Assembly (NCBI RefSeq): GCF_021502655.1
Contig: NZ_JAKFFT010000009.1
Span: forward strand, 248,001-312,000
Length of the DNA stretch: 64,000 nt
Direction: 5' to 3'
DNA from: Dyadobacter sp. CY347
GTDB lineage: Bacteria; Bacteroidota; Bacteroidia; Cytophagales; Spirosomataceae
A program made the translations under genes and the position numbers. Positions 41,737-50,341 of this stretch are shown one piece after another (the first letter of the stretch is position 1; each line of letters begins with the position of its first letter). Under the pieces are notes generated by a model. The model had not been told where the DNA came from. It did no database searches and saw only the letters and a list, made by a program, of their open reading frames with translations.

Positions 41737-42681
41737 ATGGGTTCATTTAATACAGTAAAAATATTTTCGGGGAGTCAATCCGAATATTTGGCCAAAGACA
41801 TTGCCAGGTATTATGGCAAAGAACTGGGAGGTTATACATTAAGGAAATTTAGTGACGGAGAGCTTTCCCCCAGCTTCGAAGAATCGGTCAGAGGGTGCGA
41901 TGTTTTCCTGATCCAATCCACTTTTCCTCCGGCTGACAATCTGATGGAATTGCTTTTAATGGTGGATGCCGCACGCCGCGCTTCTGCACATTATGTAACT
42001 GTGGTAATCCCTTATTTTGGTTACGCTAGGCAAGACCGGAAAGACAAGCCGCGCGTAGCGATTGCTGCCAAAGTCGTTGCCAACCTGCTCACGTCTGTGG
42101 GTGTGGACCGCTTAATGACGGTTGATTTACACGCCGGACAGATCCAGGGTTTCTTTGATCTCCCGGTGGACCATTTGGAAGGAACGTCGATTTTTGTGCC
42201 TTACATTAAATCGCTGAACCTCAAAAACCTGCTGATTGCATCGCCGGATATGGGCGGAGCAGCGCGGGCACGTAATTTTGCAAAGTTCCTGAATGTGGAC
42301 ATGATCCTTTGCGATAAGCACCGGAAACGGGCGAATGAAATCGCGAGTATGCAGGTGATCGGGGATGTGGAAGGAATGGATGTTGTGCTGGTTGATGACT
42401 TAATTGACACCGGCGGCACACTTTGCAAAGCAGCCGAACTGATCATTGAAAAAGGGGCCAATTCTGTGCGGGCCATCAGTACCCACGCGATTATGTCGGG
42501 TAAAGCGCACGAAAACATTGCTAATTCTGTTTTGGAAGAGTTGATCATCACTGATACAATTCCTTTGAAGCAGCAGAACGCAAAAATACGCGTACTGTCC
42601 GTTGCGGAATTATTCGCAAAAGCCATCGGCCGTATCCGTGATCATGAATCTATTAGTTCTTTATTTATACATTATCAGTAA
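41737..42681 (+). CDS. prs: Ribose-phosphate pyrophosphokinase
   Basis: A 314-residue PRPP synthase. It has the flexible-loop YFGYARQDRKDKPRVAI with the ATP-binding Arg/Gln/Asp, VDLHAGQIQGFFDLPVDHL with the divalent-metal histidine, and the PRPP loop VVLVDDLIDTGGTLCKAA. It converts ribose-5-phosphate and ATP to PRPP, used for purine, pyrimidine, NAD, histidine and tryptophan synthesis. The length is standard. The rplY gene follows 36 bases downstream and is commonly adjacent to prs in Bacteria. Confidence 0.97.
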   Translation: MGSFNTVKIFSGSQSEYLAKDIARYYGKELGGYTLRKFSDGELSPSFEESVRGCDVFLIQSTFPPADNLMELLLMVDAARRASAHYVTVVIPYFGYARQDRKDKPRVAIAAKVVANLLTSVGVDRLMTVDLHAGQIQGFFDLPVDHLEGTSIFVPYIKSLNLKNLLIASPDMGGAARARNFAKFLNVDMILCDKHRKRANEIASMQVIGDVEGMDVVLVDDLIDTGGTLCKAAELIIEKGANSVRAISTHAIMSGKAHENIANSVLEELIITDTIPLKQQNAKIRVLSVAELFAKAIGRIRDHESISSLFIHYQ

Positions 42682-42717
42682 ATTTTTTTATTTTTTATCT
42701 TCTAATTAAATATTCTT

Positions 42718-43284
42718 ATGAAAACGCATGAGATTGTAGGGTTTAAAAGAGCGAATCTCGGCAAGACGGAAGCGACCGAACTACGTTCACAAGGTTATGT
42801 TCCGTCTGTGCTGTATGGTGGAGCTGAGCAGGTTCATTTTTATGCACCGGCTATGTTGTTTCGCCAGTTGCTTTTCACACCGGATATTTTTAATGTTACG
42901 CTGAATATAGAGGGAACTTTATATAATGCCATCTTGCAGGAAAAACAGTTTCACCCGGTTAACGACTCATTAATCCACGCGGATTTCTTGCAGATCGTTG
43001 ATGGCAAGGAAATTAAGGTTGACGTTCCTGTTAAATTGACAGGCACATCATCTGGTGTTATGAAAGGTGGTAAAATGAACCAAAAATTGCGTAAATTGCG
43101 TCTACAAGGTTTGGCTGAGAACATTCCTGACTATGTAGATGTTGATGTAACTGAGCTGGATTTAGGAAAATCTGTGAAGGTTGGTGCAGTTAAGGCTGAA
43201 AATTTCGTTATATTAACAGCCGCAAGCAACCCGATTGCTTCAGTTGAGATCCCACGTGCACTGAGAGGTACACTTGGTAAGTAA
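42718..43284 (+). CDS. rplY: 50S ribosomal protein L25 (Ctc/long form)
   Basis: A 188-residue L25 of the longer general-stress (Ctc) type. The N-terminal domain binds 5S rRNA and includes GFKRANLGKTEATELRSQG and YVPSVLYGG; the C-terminal TL5-like beta domain includes SLIHADFLQIVDGKEIKVDV and DVDVTELDLGKSVKV. The product is part of the large ribosomal subunit near the central protuberance. It follows prs closely. No pth gene comes after it in this window, unlike the common gene order. Confidence 0.95.
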   Translation: MKTHEIVGFKRANLGKTEATELRSQGYVPSVLYGGAEQVHFYAPAMLFRQLLFTPDIFNVTLNIEGTLYNAILQEKQFHPVNDSLIHADFLQIVDGKEIKVDVPVKLTGTSSGVMKGGKMNQKLRKLRLQGLAENIPDYVDVDVTELDLGKSVKVGAVKAENFVILTAASNPIASVEIPRALRGTLGK

Positions 43285-43317
43285 GTATTTTATTTTTCAT
43301 GGCTAATAGATGCAAAC

Positions 43318-43340
43318 GTGCCGACCTTTGGTCGGCATAT
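43318..43340. terminator. Possible hairpin terminator after rplY
   Basis: TGCCGACC and GGTCGGCA pair perfectly around a 3-base loop. The tail (TATTTGTTT) is only weakly T-rich, so termination strength is doubtful. It lies between convergent rplY and the serA-like gene. Confidence 0.5.
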
Positions 43341-43344
43341 TTGT

Positions 43345-44271
43345 TTATAGCCAGTCCCGGATCTGCTCCACCAGCACCTCGTTGATACGTACATAACTCT
43401 CGTGCGTCCAGCCTGCGATATGTGGGGTGAGCACCACATTGTCTGACGCGCGCAGATAATCAAATGCCTCCTGTTGCGCAGATGTCAGCTTGTTGATCTT
43501 TTCATTTTCGAGAACATCCAGGCAAGCGCCCAGGATCTTTCCAGATTTTAATCCTTTTACAACCGCATCAAGGCTTACGGTTTCTCCCCTCGAAAGGTTG
43601 AGCAGATAAAATGGTTTGGAAAAATTATTTACAAAATCGTCATCGACCAGATAGCGCGTTAGCTCCGTTAGTGGAATGTGCAAACTGACCACATCTGCCT
43701 GCTGCATAATGTCCTCCAAACTGGATTCCACAGCGTAGGCATCGCCATAATTGTCACGGTATTTGTCATACGCAAGCACGCGGCAGCCGAAGCCGCTAAG
43801 GCGCTGCGCCGTAGCCGAACCATTATTCCCATAACCGATTATACCGACGGTCTTTTTCATCAGTTCCACGCCCCGGTTTCCCTCACGGTCCCAGGTTCCG
43901 CTGCGGACCTGGCGATCGGCCCTTAATATGTTGTTGAAAAGCGCAAGAAGCATCCCGAGCGCGTGCTCGGCCACTGCGTCCCGATTTCCTTTTCCCGCAT
44001 GGAAAACCTCTATATGATGCTTTGCAGCAGCTTCCAGATCAATGAGATCGAGCCCTGCTCCTGCCCTGGCGATAAAACGCAGTTTGGTCGCAGCAGAAAG
44101 CATCTCTTCATCCACATTGGTTTTACTGCGGATCATGAGTCCTTCGTAGCCGGAAATGTGGGTTAAAATGTCTTCGCGGCGGAACTCTGGATGATAATCA
44201 TATTCCCAGCCCTGATTGATCAACATGTCAAAAAGCGAGGGATGCATGGAGTCTGCGATCAGGATTTTCAT
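43345..44271 (-). CDS. D-2-hydroxyacid dehydrogenase, SerA-like
   Basis: A 308-residue NAD-dependent dehydrogenase. The Rossmann motif is VGIIGYGNNGSATAQRL, the catalytic Arg is in LLNLSRGETVSLDAV, the Glu in CLDVLENEKINKL, and the His in LTPHIAGWTHES. It lacks the ACT regulatory domain of full-length SerA and is the short form seen in Bacteroidota. It probably oxidises 3-phosphoglycerate for serine synthesis, though other 2-hydroxy acids are possible. No serC or serB lies nearby. Confidence 0.85.
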   Translation of the reverse strand: MKILIADSMHPSLFDMLINQGWEYDYHPEFRREDILTHISGYEGLMIRSKTNVDEEMLSAATKLRFIARAGAGLDLIDLEAAAKHHIEVFHAGKGNRDAVAEHALGMLLALFNNILRADRQVRSGTWDREGNRGVELMKKTVGIIGYGNNGSATAQRLSGFGCRVLAYDKYRDNYGDAYAVESSLEDIMQQADVVSLHIPLTELTRYLVDDDFVNNFSKPFYLLNLSRGETVSLDAVVKGLKSGKILGACLDVLENEKINKLTSAQQEAFDYLRASDNVVLTPHIAGWTHESYVRINEVLVEQIRDWL

Positions 44272-44366
44272 AGGAGCACGGGATTTTTTGTAACTTGCCG
44301 GTCAGACATTGCGCAAAAGTAATACAGAATTACTCAGAAGAACAGTTACAATAGCATTAAACCTAC

Positions 44367-45476
44367 ATGAGCGATCAAATCAGCGATAAACCTGTTATAG
44401 GAATTACATTAGGCGATTATAACGGAATTGGGCCGGAAGTTATACTCAAAGCATTAGAAGGGAATCAGTTAGCAAAATTGTGCACACCCATTATTTACGG
44501 TTCGTTGCGTGTGCTTAACCAGTATCGCAATCTTTTTGAAATGAAGGAATGGACCTTGCACGGCATTCAGAAAGCAGATCAGGCCAATCCGAAATTAACC
44601 AACGTCATCACTTGCTGGCATGACCATCAAACAGAAATTCAGCCAGGAAAAATAACGGCAGAAGCCGGTCAGGGATCATTTGCATCATTAAAAAGAGCCG
44701 TTGAGGACCTTAAAGAAGGAAAAATCCAGGCTCTGGTGACGGGGCCGATCAATAAGGACAACATTCAAAACGAAGACTTCAAATTTCCGGGTCATACCGA
44801 GTTCCTGGCGCAGTCCTTTGGCAAAGAGGATGCATTGATGTTCATGGTTTCCGGCGAGCTGCGTGTGGGCGTTTTGTCGGGCCACATTCCGCTTGAAAAG
44901 GTAAGCACGAATGTTACAACGGAAAGACTGACGGCCAAAATTGAGCAGATGCTGCAATCACTGAAAGGGGATTTTGGTATAAAAAAACCCAAACTGGCGT
45001 TGCTGGGTCTTAATCCCCACGCCGGTGAGAATGGCTTGCTGGGAAACGAGGAAATTGATGTGATCACGCCAGTTATCAAGAACTTTAAGGAAAAAGGAAA
45101 CCTGGTTTTCGGTCCTTTTCCAGCGGATGGCTTCTTCGCGGCTGCTACTTACAAGCAGTATGACGCGGTTTTAGCCATGTACCACGATCAGGGATTGATC
45201 CCGTTTAAAACTCTGGCATTCAATGAAGGGGTAAATTTCACAGCCGGACTCTCAGCGGTCAGGACCTCTCCGGATCATGGAACGGCCTATAACATTGCCG
45301 GGAAAAATATTGCAGAGCCAGGCTCATTGCTGCAAGCCATTTACCTGGCTTGTGACGTTTCCAGGTTCCGCGTGGTGAATGAGGATATTGATAAACATGC
45401 ATTAATTTCAAAGCCGCAACAATCTGAAAGCCAGCATCCTGCCAAGTCCGGGGGAAAGCAGCGCTTTAACAACTAA
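44367..45476 (+). CDS. pdxA: 4-hydroxythreonine-4-phosphate dehydrogenase
   Basis: A 369-residue PdxA, acting in pyridoxal-5-phosphate synthesis in the cytoplasm. Family signatures: GITLGDYNGIGPEVILKA at the start, the metal-ligand histidines in FPGHTEFLAQSFG and the AMYHDQGLIPFKTLAF region, and VRTSPDHGTAYNIAGK with the third histidine. The last 25 residues are a polar tail rich in Ser/Gln/Lys that extends beyond the usual end. YicC follows after a gap of about 60 bases. Confidence 0.95.
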   Translation: MSDQISDKPVIGITLGDYNGIGPEVILKALEGNQLAKLCTPIIYGSLRVLNQYRNLFEMKEWTLHGIQKADQANPKLTNVITCWHDHQTEIQPGKITAEAGQGSFASLKRAVEDLKEGKIQALVTGPINKDNIQNEDFKFPGHTEFLAQSFGKEDALMFMVSGELRVGVLSGHIPLEKVSTNVTTERLTAKIEQMLQSLKGDFGIKKPKLALLGLNPHAGENGLLGNEEIDVITPVIKNFKEKGNLVFGPFPADGFFAAATYKQYDAVLAMYHDQGLIPFKTLAFNEGVNFTAGLSAVRTSPDHGTAYNIAGKNIAEPGSLLQAIYLACDVSRFRVVNEDIDKHALISKPQQSESQHPAKSGGKQRFNN

Positions 45477-45534
45477 CATTCGGCTGCCGGATTTGAAACG
45501 GCGCCTTACTTATATTTACCTAGATCAAAAACCA

Positions 45535-46422
45535 ATGTTAAAATCAATGACCGGATACGGTGTATCCAACATCGAGTCCGATTCAATAAATGTTACGGTT
45601 GAGATAAAAACGCTTAATTCTAAGTTTCTTGACATTTATTGCCGCATACCCAGGCAGTTTTCCGAGAGGGAAATAGAGATCCGGAACCTGCTCACGCAAT
45701 CACTTGAACGTGGGAAAGTTGAGTTTACATTGACAGTCCAGCCGGTAGGGAAAACCGTGGCTTCAACGTCCGTGAACAGGGCGCTTGTAAATGCCTATTA
45801 TACAGACCTTTCTGCAACTGCGACTGATCTCGGATTCATGCCCGATTTCACAGAATTGTTCCGCATTGCATTGCAGATGCCTAATGCTTACAACAACGAG
45901 ACTGTTGACGATTCCAGCAAAGAAAATGACTGGACGCAGATTAAAGTGGCCGTTTTGGAAGCCATCCGTAAATGCTCTGTTTTCAGGGAGCAGGAAGGAA
46001 AGATGACCTCTGAAAAGTTCACGGAGTATATCAACACCATTCAAACATTGCTGGACAGTGTTTCCGAACAAGACAAACTACGCATACCAGCAGTTCGTGA
46101 AAGGCTCGAAAAACAGATCCGGGAGCTTTTGGCCGATGATAATTTTGATACCAACCGTTTTGAGCAGGAATTGATCTATTACGTTGAGAAATTTGACATT
46201 TCGGAAGAGAAGATCAGGCTTGCCAACCACCTTACCTATTTCACCGAAACATTGCAATCGCCGGAAAGCAATGGTAAGAAGCTAAACTTCATCGCGCAGG
46301 AAATTGGCCGGGAGATTAATACGATCGGCTCTAAGGCGAATGACGCGACGATCCAGCATTTGGTAGTTCAAATGAAGGATGAGCTCGAAAAGATCAAGGA
46401 ACAAACCATGAACATCATTTAA
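45535..46422 (+). CDS. yicC: YicC-family endoribonuclease
   Basis: A 295-residue YicC-like protein starting LKSMTGYGVSNIESDS, with KTLNSKFLDIYCRIP and a C-terminal stretch (KKLNFIAQEIGREINTIGSK, then LVVQMKDELEKIKEQ) that defines the DUF1732 half. Recent work describes YicC proteins as RNA endonucleases. The ATG at 45535 is chosen, since the 14 codons before it are not conserved in the family. The alkyladenine glycosylase gene follows at 4 bases, so they are likely co-transcribed. Confidence 0.9.
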   Translation: MLKSMTGYGVSNIESDSINVTVEIKTLNSKFLDIYCRIPRQFSEREIEIRNLLTQSLERGKVEFTLTVQPVGKTVASTSVNRALVNAYYTDLSATATDLGFMPDFTELFRIALQMPNAYNNETVDDSSKENDWTQIKVAVLEAIRKCSVFREQEGKMTSEKFTEYINTIQTLLDSVSEQDKLRIPAVRERLEKQIRELLADDNFDTNRFEQELIYYVEKFDISEEKIRLANHLTYFTETLQSPESNGKKLNFIAQEIGREINTIGSKANDATIQHLVVQMKDELEKIKEQTMNII

Positions 46423-46425
46423 CTG

Positions 46426-47049
46426 GTGCCCGGAAGCATACTGCCATTATCATTTTACGACGCTTTCGACACGCGCTCGCTCGCAAAAAGATTACTTGGC
46501 TGCGAACTTGTGCACGAAAGTCCGGATGGCATTACCAGCGGGATCATCGTGGAAACGGAAGCATATCTTTCCGATGATCCCGCGTGTCATGCATACAACA
46601 GGCGCACCACACGCACGGAGCCTATGTACGGCGTTGCAGGAACAAGCTACGTATATCTGATCTACGGTATGTATGAATGTTTTAATGTGGTAAGCAACAA
46701 AGAAGGAGTTGGCGAGGCGGTGCTGATCCGCGCTTTGCAGCCGGTTCAGGGCATCGACATAATGGAATTGCGCCGGTCACTTATCCCGGGCAAAACAGCG
46801 CCGAAGATCCGGACGAAGCAATTGAAATTAAATGAGTTGTGCCGAGGGCCGGGAAATCTGGCAAGAGCAATGGGCATAGAAAGGTCGTTGCACAACAATA
46901 TATCATTGACGGATGGGCCGCTGTACATCCGGGACCGTGTTACCCAAGCTGTTGAAGTGGGATCTTCCACGCGCATTGGGATCAATGTCGGCAAGGATCT
47001 GCTTTATCGATTTTATATAAAAGATAATCCTTTTGTTAGTAAATTGTAA
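46426..47049 (+). CDS. 3-methyladenine DNA glycosylase (AAG/Mpg family)
   Basis: A 207-residue base-excision repair enzyme of the alkyladenine glycosylase family. It has the catalytic region IIVETEAYLSDDPACHAYNRRT, the TYGVAGTSYVYLIYGMY-like MYGVAGTSYVYLIYGMYEC, and the C-terminal CRGPGNLARAMGI. It flips out and excises alkylated or deaminated purines. The start is the GTG at 46426, four bases past the yicC stop; no ATG lies near the conserved N-terminus. Confidence 0.9.
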   Translation: MPGSILPLSFYDAFDTRSLAKRLLGCELVHESPDGITSGIIVETEAYLSDDPACHAYNRRTTRTEPMYGVAGTSYVYLIYGMYECFNVVSNKEGVGEAVLIRALQPVQGIDIMELRRSLIPGKTAPKIRTKQLKLNELCRGPGNLARAMGIERSLHNNISLTDGPLYIRDRVTQAVEVGSSTRIGINVGKDLLYRFYIKDNPFVSKL

Positions 47050-47121
47050 TTTTTTACAGGAAATATACTACCGTCCTGTACTTTTAAAGCCTAATACTCC
47101 TGCGCTTTTGCAATTACTTTT

Positions 47122-47129
47122 TATCTTTG
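47122..47129 (+). promoter_or_regulatory. Candidate -7 box upstream of the TPR kinase
   Basis: TATCTTTG fits the Bacteroidota TAnnTTTG consensus and is about 30 bases before a short ORF and 90 bases before the kinase start. No -33 box at the correct spacing was found. Confidence 0.3.
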
Positions 47130-47157
47130 GCTAGTTAAACCCACACTCAACGATTCT

Positions 47158-47214
47158 ATGAAAACCTACAACAGCTGCACCTTGCGGCCTATCCTACCCG
47201 TACCGGCAGTCTAG
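47158..47214 (+). CDS. Possible 18-codon leader ORF
   Basis: An ATG-initiated frame of 18 codons (MKTYNSCTLRPILPVPAV) ends with TAG just 3 bases before the ATG of the TPR histidine kinase. It could be a translated leader that couples or limits kinase synthesis. Nothing in its sequence marks a known leader peptide, and an open frame this short is easily due to chance. Confidence 0.25.
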   Translation: MKTYNSCTLRPILPVPAV

Positions 47215-47217
47215 TTT

Positions 47218-49008
47218 ATGGGTAATCTTTACAGACTATTAACGATTTTGTCCCTGGCAGCGCTGGTAAGCGGGAGTCGTTGTACTTCTGTATCTGATAA
47301 CGAAAACATTGCCGCCAAAAACGAAGTCGTTGAAGCCATGCCTGTGGAGGGTTTTGCGGAAGACACTGTCCTGATTTTAAAATACCACCAGTTTGCAAAA
47401 GAATATCTGTTTCAGGATGCTGAAAAAGCAATGTTTTATTCCAAACATGTCCTGAGACTTTCCCAAAAACACCAATGGAACAAAGGCAAAATACTGGCCT
47501 ATAACCTGCTAAGCACTTATTATCTTTTGGATGGTAGTTATGATGTGCTCAGGGAGCTTTCCAATGAAACCATGACGCTTTCCAAGCATATGCCCTTGTA
47601 TACGGCGCATGCAAAGCGTTTTCTGGCCGAAAGTTATTCTGAATACCGGCAGTGGGACTCCGCGCGGATCAATTACCGGCAGGCATTCGCCATTTTTAAG
47701 GAACTTGGGGAAGACAGCTCTGCTGCCACCTGCCTGGATAACCTCGGGAATTCTTACCGGGAAAAGGGAATGTATAATGAGGCTATTCCTTACTACGACC
47801 AGGCCTACGCGCTTTTTGACAAAATGGATTCGGACTGGGGGCGTGCGACGGTGCTTCAGAACAAGGGTTATCTGCATGTGGTAAAAAAAGAAGGCAAGGC
47901 TGCCGAGGAGTTACTGAAACAGTCGCTGGCCCTTTTTCAAAAGATCAATAACCGTTACGGGGAATTGAATGTTTTAAATGATCTGGCCAACATTTACTGC
48001 CTCAGCCAGCAAAATGAACTGGCCATTGAAACTGCTGCAAGGGCGCTTGAATATTCAACGATATTCCATTCGTCGCAACAAACAAACTGGGCTTTACTCT
48101 CACTATCAAGGGCTTATAAGAACAAGAAAATGTTCCAGGAGGCGCTGGATTACATGGAAAAGGTGATTTTTAACCGGCGCATGCTCCATACGGAATATGT
48201 GGAAAGGCAGTACACCATGTTCCAGCTGAGCTATGACAACCAGATCATGGACTCTCAGATACAGAGCAAAATCATTGCCGAGCAACGCATCGTACAGCGC
48301 TTCCTGATCGGATTTTCATGTCTGATCATCGCATTTGCTGCCTTTTTATGGTTTAATAACAAAAAGCTCCGCCGGAAGAATGCTGAGATCCGGGAAGCCA
48401 TGGCGCGCGGACAAGCCATCGAGCGGAAGCGCGTTGCAGCCGAATTACATGATAACCTGGGTGGAACGCTTGCTTCACTGAACTGGTATTTATTTGGCAT
48501 TGATAAAAAAGTCCTTTCGCCGGAAGAGCAAAAAATCTACGAAAGTGTGCATCAGATGGTGGGTGCGGCTTATCGGGAGGTGCGGAGCCTCTCTCACAAC
48601 CTGATGCCCGCTGAATTGGAAGAGCACGGGCTGGTAATGGCCCTGCACCGGCTGATCGACAAGATGAACGAGAACAAGAAAATTGAGTTTAGTTTCAACA
48701 TTTCCGGAATGTCGCATCGTTTGAATAACAAGACTGAATTTGAGTTGTACAGCATTGTTCTCGAACTTACCAACAACATTATCAAGCATTCAGGCGCGAC
48801 GAAGGCAAGCATTAACCTTACCGAAAACAAGAACATTCACCTGACGATCATTGACAACGGCAATGGGATGGTGGAACCTTCGCGGCAAGGTGTAGGACTT
48901 AAAAACGTGAAGAACAGAGTGGAAAGTCTGAGGGGAAAAGTACAGATCATCAGTCAGCAGCCCAGCGGACTGAAAGTGGATATCGAGATTCCCAAGACCC
49001 TAATTTAA
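47218..49008 (+). CDS. TPR sensor histidine kinase (NarX-type, orphan)
   Basis: A 596-residue kinase. An N-terminal signal sequence (8-24) leads to a periplasmic stretch of about five to six tetratricopeptide repeats (roughly 70-320), including CLDNLGNSYREKGMYNEAI. A membrane helix follows (about 360-378, FLIGFSCLIIAFAAFLWF), then the HisKA_3 motif KRVAAELHDNLGGTLAS with His near 411, and an HATPase domain with LELTNNIIKHSGAT and IDNGNGM. This class phosphorylates LuxR/NarL response regulators, but none is encoded beside it, so it is an orphan in this window. The ligand sensed by the TPRs is unknown. Confidence 0.9.
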   Translation: MGNLYRLLTILSLAALVSGSRCTSVSDNENIAAKNEVVEAMPVEGFAEDTVLILKYHQFAKEYLFQDAEKAMFYSKHVLRLSQKHQWNKGKILAYNLLSTYYLLDGSYDVLRELSNETMTLSKHMPLYTAHAKRFLAESYSEYRQWDSARINYRQAFAIFKELGEDSSAATCLDNLGNSYREKGMYNEAIPYYDQAYALFDKMDSDWGRATVLQNKGYLHVVKKEGKAAEELLKQSLALFQKINNRYGELNVLNDLANIYCLSQQNELAIETAARALEYSTIFHSSQQTNWALLSLSRAYKNKKMFQEALDYMEKVIFNRRMLHTEYVERQYTMFQLSYDNQIMDSQIQSKIIAEQRIVQRFLIGFSCLIIAFAAFLWFNNKKLRRKNAEIREAMARGQAIERKRVAAELHDNLGGTLASLNWYLFGIDKKVLSPEEQKIYESVHQMVGAAYREVRSLSHNLMPAELEEHGLVMALHRLIDKMNENKKIEFSFNISGMSHRLNNKTEFELYSIVLELTNNIIKHSGATKASINLTENKNIHLTIIDNGNGMVEPSRQGVGLKNVKNRVESLRGKVQIISQQPSGLKVDIEIPKTLI

Positions 49009-49011
49009 CGA

Positions 49012-50223
49012 ATGACAGCAACCCCATCCATGATAATTTTACCCAAAGCAGAAGAGTTTATTTCAGCATTTGAACAGAGCATTTCGAATAATTCCTTTAT
49101 AAAATTGTCTCTCGGCAATTACCAAGGATCCGAGGAAAATCTGAAAAATATTTATGTCAGAAAGATCCTCATCAAAAAAGAGGAGAAATTTAGTTTTACA
49201 TATCGATATAAAACACGGGACATTGTCAAGAACTACACACTGGACGAAACCAAAGCGCTTTTTAAATCCCTTATCGCAACAGATTTCCACGTTGCAACGC
49301 TTTTCACCGATTCCGAAGAATTGCAGTTTGAGATTTTGAAAAACAACAAAATCACCCTTAAAAAGAAGGTTACCGACGCCAAAGAAGTGCCTCTTCCCGA
49401 ACACGATCACAGCAAAAGCCGGCTCATCAGCAGCGAAAATAAGGTTTATCTGCAAGAACTGAACATTACAGATAAGGACGGGACGGTTTTCAAAAAAGCA
49501 CAGGATAAGTTCCGGCAGATCAACCATTACATTGAGATTTTAAGCGCACTGATCAAGGAAATTCCTACGGATAAGCAGCTTGATGTGGCTGATATGGGAT
49601 CCGGTAAAGGCTATCTGACATTTGCCCTCTACGATTATCTGCAAAATGTCCTGCATGTGGATGCACATGTAACAGGCGTGGAATTTCGGCCGGATCTGGT
49701 TGCATTATGCAATGAGATCGCTCAGCATTCTGAGTTTAAAAACCTGCATTTCGAAGAGGGAACAATCGAAAATTTTGATAGCCAGGGTGTTAACCTACTT
49801 ATTGCGCTACATGCCTGTGACACGGCAACAGACGATGCCATTTTCAAAGGAATTTCAGCTGGTGCGGACCTGATTGTCGTGGCGCCTTGCTGTCACAAAC
49901 AGATCCGGCGGGAAATAGAAAAAATTAAAACCGGGAATGATGTTCAGTTTCTTACCCGATACGGGATATTCCTGGAAAGGCAGGCAGAGATGGTGACGGA
50001 CGGGATCCGGGCATTGATCCTGGAATATTTCGGATACAAAACCAAAGTTTTTGAATTCATTTCCGACGCCCATACGCCCAAAAATGTCATGATCGTGGGC
50101 ACGAAAGACAAGCGCAATGCGCCCGATCAGCCGGGAATATTGAAAAAGATCCAGGACGCCAAGCTGTATTTCGGCATTGGTTACCACCATCTCGAAAAAA
50201 TTGCCGGTTTGCAAAGTCACTAA
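49012..50223 (+). CDS. SAM-dependent methyltransferase (METTL25/PF13679-like)
   Basis: A 403-residue class I methyltransferase. The N-terminal 150 residues are a separate alpha/beta region (FSFTYRYKTRDIVKNY). The SAM-binding motif is VADMGSGKGYLTFALYD (about 192-208), followed by TGVEFRPDLVALCNE, LLIALHACDTATDDAI and the Cys-rich APCCHKQIRREI. These are hallmarks of the Methyltransferase_32 group, whose eukaryotic relatives include METTL25. The substrate is unknown; RNA is often assumed. It starts 3 bases after the TPR kinase and so shares its transcript. Confidence 0.85.
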   Translation: MTATPSMIILPKAEEFISAFEQSISNNSFIKLSLGNYQGSEENLKNIYVRKILIKKEEKFSFTYRYKTRDIVKNYTLDETKALFKSLIATDFHVATLFTDSEELQFEILKNNKITLKKKVTDAKEVPLPEHDHSKSRLISSENKVYLQELNITDKDGTVFKKAQDKFRQINHYIEILSALIKEIPTDKQLDVADMGSGKGYLTFALYDYLQNVLHVDAHVTGVEFRPDLVALCNEIAQHSEFKNLHFEEGTIENFDSQGVNLLIALHACDTATDDAIFKGISAGADLIVVAPCCHKQIRREIEKIKTGNDVQFLTRYGIFLERQAEMVTDGIRALILEYFGYKTKVFEFISDAHTPKNVMIVGTKDKRNAPDQPGILKKIQDAKLYFGIGYHHLEKIAGLQSH

Positions 50224-50304
50224 ATGTCAATTGGATCGTCTTTTGTAAACATCTTCAAAGACGGATATATCTCGTGAAAAGTCTCACTTTCGCTTCCCTG
50301 TCCG

Positions 50305-50312
50305 TATATTTG
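50305..50312 (+). promoter_or_regulatory. Candidate -7 box upstream of the RND transporter
   Basis: TATATTTG matches TAnnTTTG exactly and is about 30 bases before the transporter ATG. The -33 region has no clear TTG. Confidence 0.4.
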
Positions 50313-50341
50313 CACCTTTTTGTGGAACTGACTAACTTAAT

